A DNA stretch of 64,000 bases from assembly GCF_009830945.1 (NCBI RefSeq), contig NZ_VWVV01000008.1, positions 1 through 64,000 on the forward strand, written 5' to 3'. Of this stretch, positions 63,349-64,000 are shown one piece after another. The notes under the pieces were generated by a model, which had not been told where the DNA came from, ran no database searches, and was given only the letters and a program-made list of their open reading frames with translations. Origin of the DNA: Nocardiopsis sp. FR4. GTDB taxonomy: Bacteria; Actinomycetota; Actinomycetes; Streptosporangiales; Streptosporangiaceae. The stretch's first letter is position 1. Each line of letters begins with the position of its first letter. The translations under genes and the position numbers were made by a program.

Positions 63349-64000
63349 GTGAGTACCTGGGACGAACCGCTGAGCAGGGGACCGCTGCGGGGGAAGACGG
63401 CGAAGGCCCTCGCCGAGAAGCTGGACCTGCACACCCTCGGCGACCTGCTGCGCTACTACCCGCGCCGCTACGACCGGCGCGGCGACCTGACCGACCTCGC
63501 CGAACTCCGCGAGGGCGAGGAGGTCACCGTGCAGGCACGCGTCCTGGACGCCAAGCGCCGCACCGTGCCCGCCCGCCAGGGCCGCCGCCGCATGGACATG
63601 ATGGAGGCCACGGTCACCGACGGCACCGGCCGCCTGCACCTGACCTTCTTCAACCGCGGTTCCTACCACCAGGGCGCGCTCGTCCCCGGGCGGCTGGCCA
63701 TGTTCTCCGGACGCGTCTCCACCTTCAAGGGCCGCCGCCAGCTCGACCACCCCCAGTACGAACTCCTCGACGAGGACGGCCGCGAGGGCGAGCGCGCCCG
63801 GGCCTACGCCGAGGAGCTCATCCCCGTCTACCCCGCGGTCAAGGGCCTGGACTCCGCGACCATCGCCCGCACCCTGGACATCGTCCTGGCCGACGTCGAC
63901 AGCCTGCCCGACCCGCTGCCGCCCGCCCTGCGGCAGGCCCACGGGCTCCTGGACATCGCCGACGCCCTGCGCCGGATCCACCGGCCCGCCGAGTGGTCCG
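63349..64000 (+). CDS. recG: ATP-dependent DNA helicase RecG (N-terminal part, cut by window edge)
   Basis: RecG remodels stalled replication forks and Holliday junctions. The first 217 residues are present: MSTWDEPLSRGPLRGKTAKA, LGDLLRYYPRRYDRRGDLTDL and an OB-fold wedge domain (about 55-150, EATVTDGTGRLHLTFFNRG) that splits the fork DNA. The helicase motifs lie beyond the window. GTG 63349 follows GGGGAAG at 5 nt. The rpmB-recG neighbourhood is conserved. Confidence 0.92.
   Translation, partial: MSTWDEPLSRGPLRGKTAKALAEKLDLHTLGDLLRYYPRRYDRRGDLTDLAELREGEEVTVQARVLDAKRRTVPARQGRRRMDMMEATVTDGTGRLHLTFFNRGSYHQGALVPGRLAMFSGRVSTFKGRRQLDHPQYELLDEDGREGERARAYAEELIPVYPAVKGLDSATIARTLDIVLADVDSLPDPLPPALRQAHGLLDIADALRRIHRPAEWS

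Overview
This is a contiguous stretch of chromosome from a high-GC Gram-positive actinobacterium. Codon third positions are almost all G or C, GTG and TTG starts are frequent, and gene order follows the conserved actinobacterial block ligA - gatCA - gatB - ilvBNC - serA - leuB - ilvE - cimA - gltX - leuCD - hup - cofC - plsC - gpsA - ddl - thiL - rpmB - recG known from Streptomyces. Details such as the thioester surface-protein cluster and the gltX type fit Nocardiopsis or a close relative (inference). No insertion sequence, prophage, CRISPR array or rRNA was seen.

Layout: (1) 1-8.7 kb: end of an unidentified gene, a DedA-like membrane protein, a MetE-like methionine synthase, NAD-dependent DNA ligase LigA, a membrane GGDEF-EAL protein preceded by a small overlapping ORF, then gatC and gatA. 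(2) 8.7-13.8 kb: an accessory island on the minus strand between gatA and gatB, with three TQXA (thioester-domain) LPXTG surface proteins and the decayed remnant of a fourth. One paralogue has lost the thioester cysteine. (3) 14-18.7 kb: gatB and a second membrane PAS-GGDEF-EAL protein, with a palindrome matching the BldD box upstream. (4) 18.9-30 kb: branched-chain amino acid and serine genes ilvB-ilvN-ilvC, serA, leuB, ilvE and cimA. ilvB and cimA each have a leader peptide rich in Leu/Ile/Val codons followed by a U-tailed terminator, so transcription attenuation is likely. A 17-bp element GTCTC-N7-GRGAN recurs before ilvB, a 29-codon small ORF, leuB and cimA, with a weaker copy between leuC and the IclR regulator gene. 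(5) 30-36.7 kb: an ABC sugar or glycerol-phosphate importer without its ATPase, a secreted metzincin-like DUF3152 protein, an FAH-family hydrolase and an SGNH hydrolase. (6) 36.8-41.6 kb: gltX, tRNA-Gln, two tRNA-Glu genes, a HicA-like/HTH gene pair and a GNAT acetyltransferase. (7) 41.7-50.5 kb: ndgR-like iclR gene, leuCD, hup, cofC, plsC, gpsA, a cystathionine-lyase-type PLP enzyme and ddl. (8) 50.7-57.8 kb: an EI24/CysZ-like membrane protein and the cytochrome bd cluster cydA-cydB-cydD-cydC (minus strand), with stacked CTAC/GTAG inverted repeats at the promoter. (9) 58-64 kb: DUF305/DUF3105 pair, DUF3515 lipoprotein, a stand-alone Lrp-type ligand domain, thiL, a CBM2-like anchored protein, rpmB and the start of recG.

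Functionally the window holds gltX, a tRNA-Gln gene and all three subunits of GatCAB, the parts of the indirect Gln-tRNA(Gln) route. It also holds most of the leucine/isoleucine/valine pathway together with its probable regulator, and two candidate c-di-GMP turnover enzymes. Strong GC-rich hairpins, usually without U-tails, lie after most genes. Several genes start 6-8 nt after a TAnnnT box and are probably translated from leaderless mRNAs.
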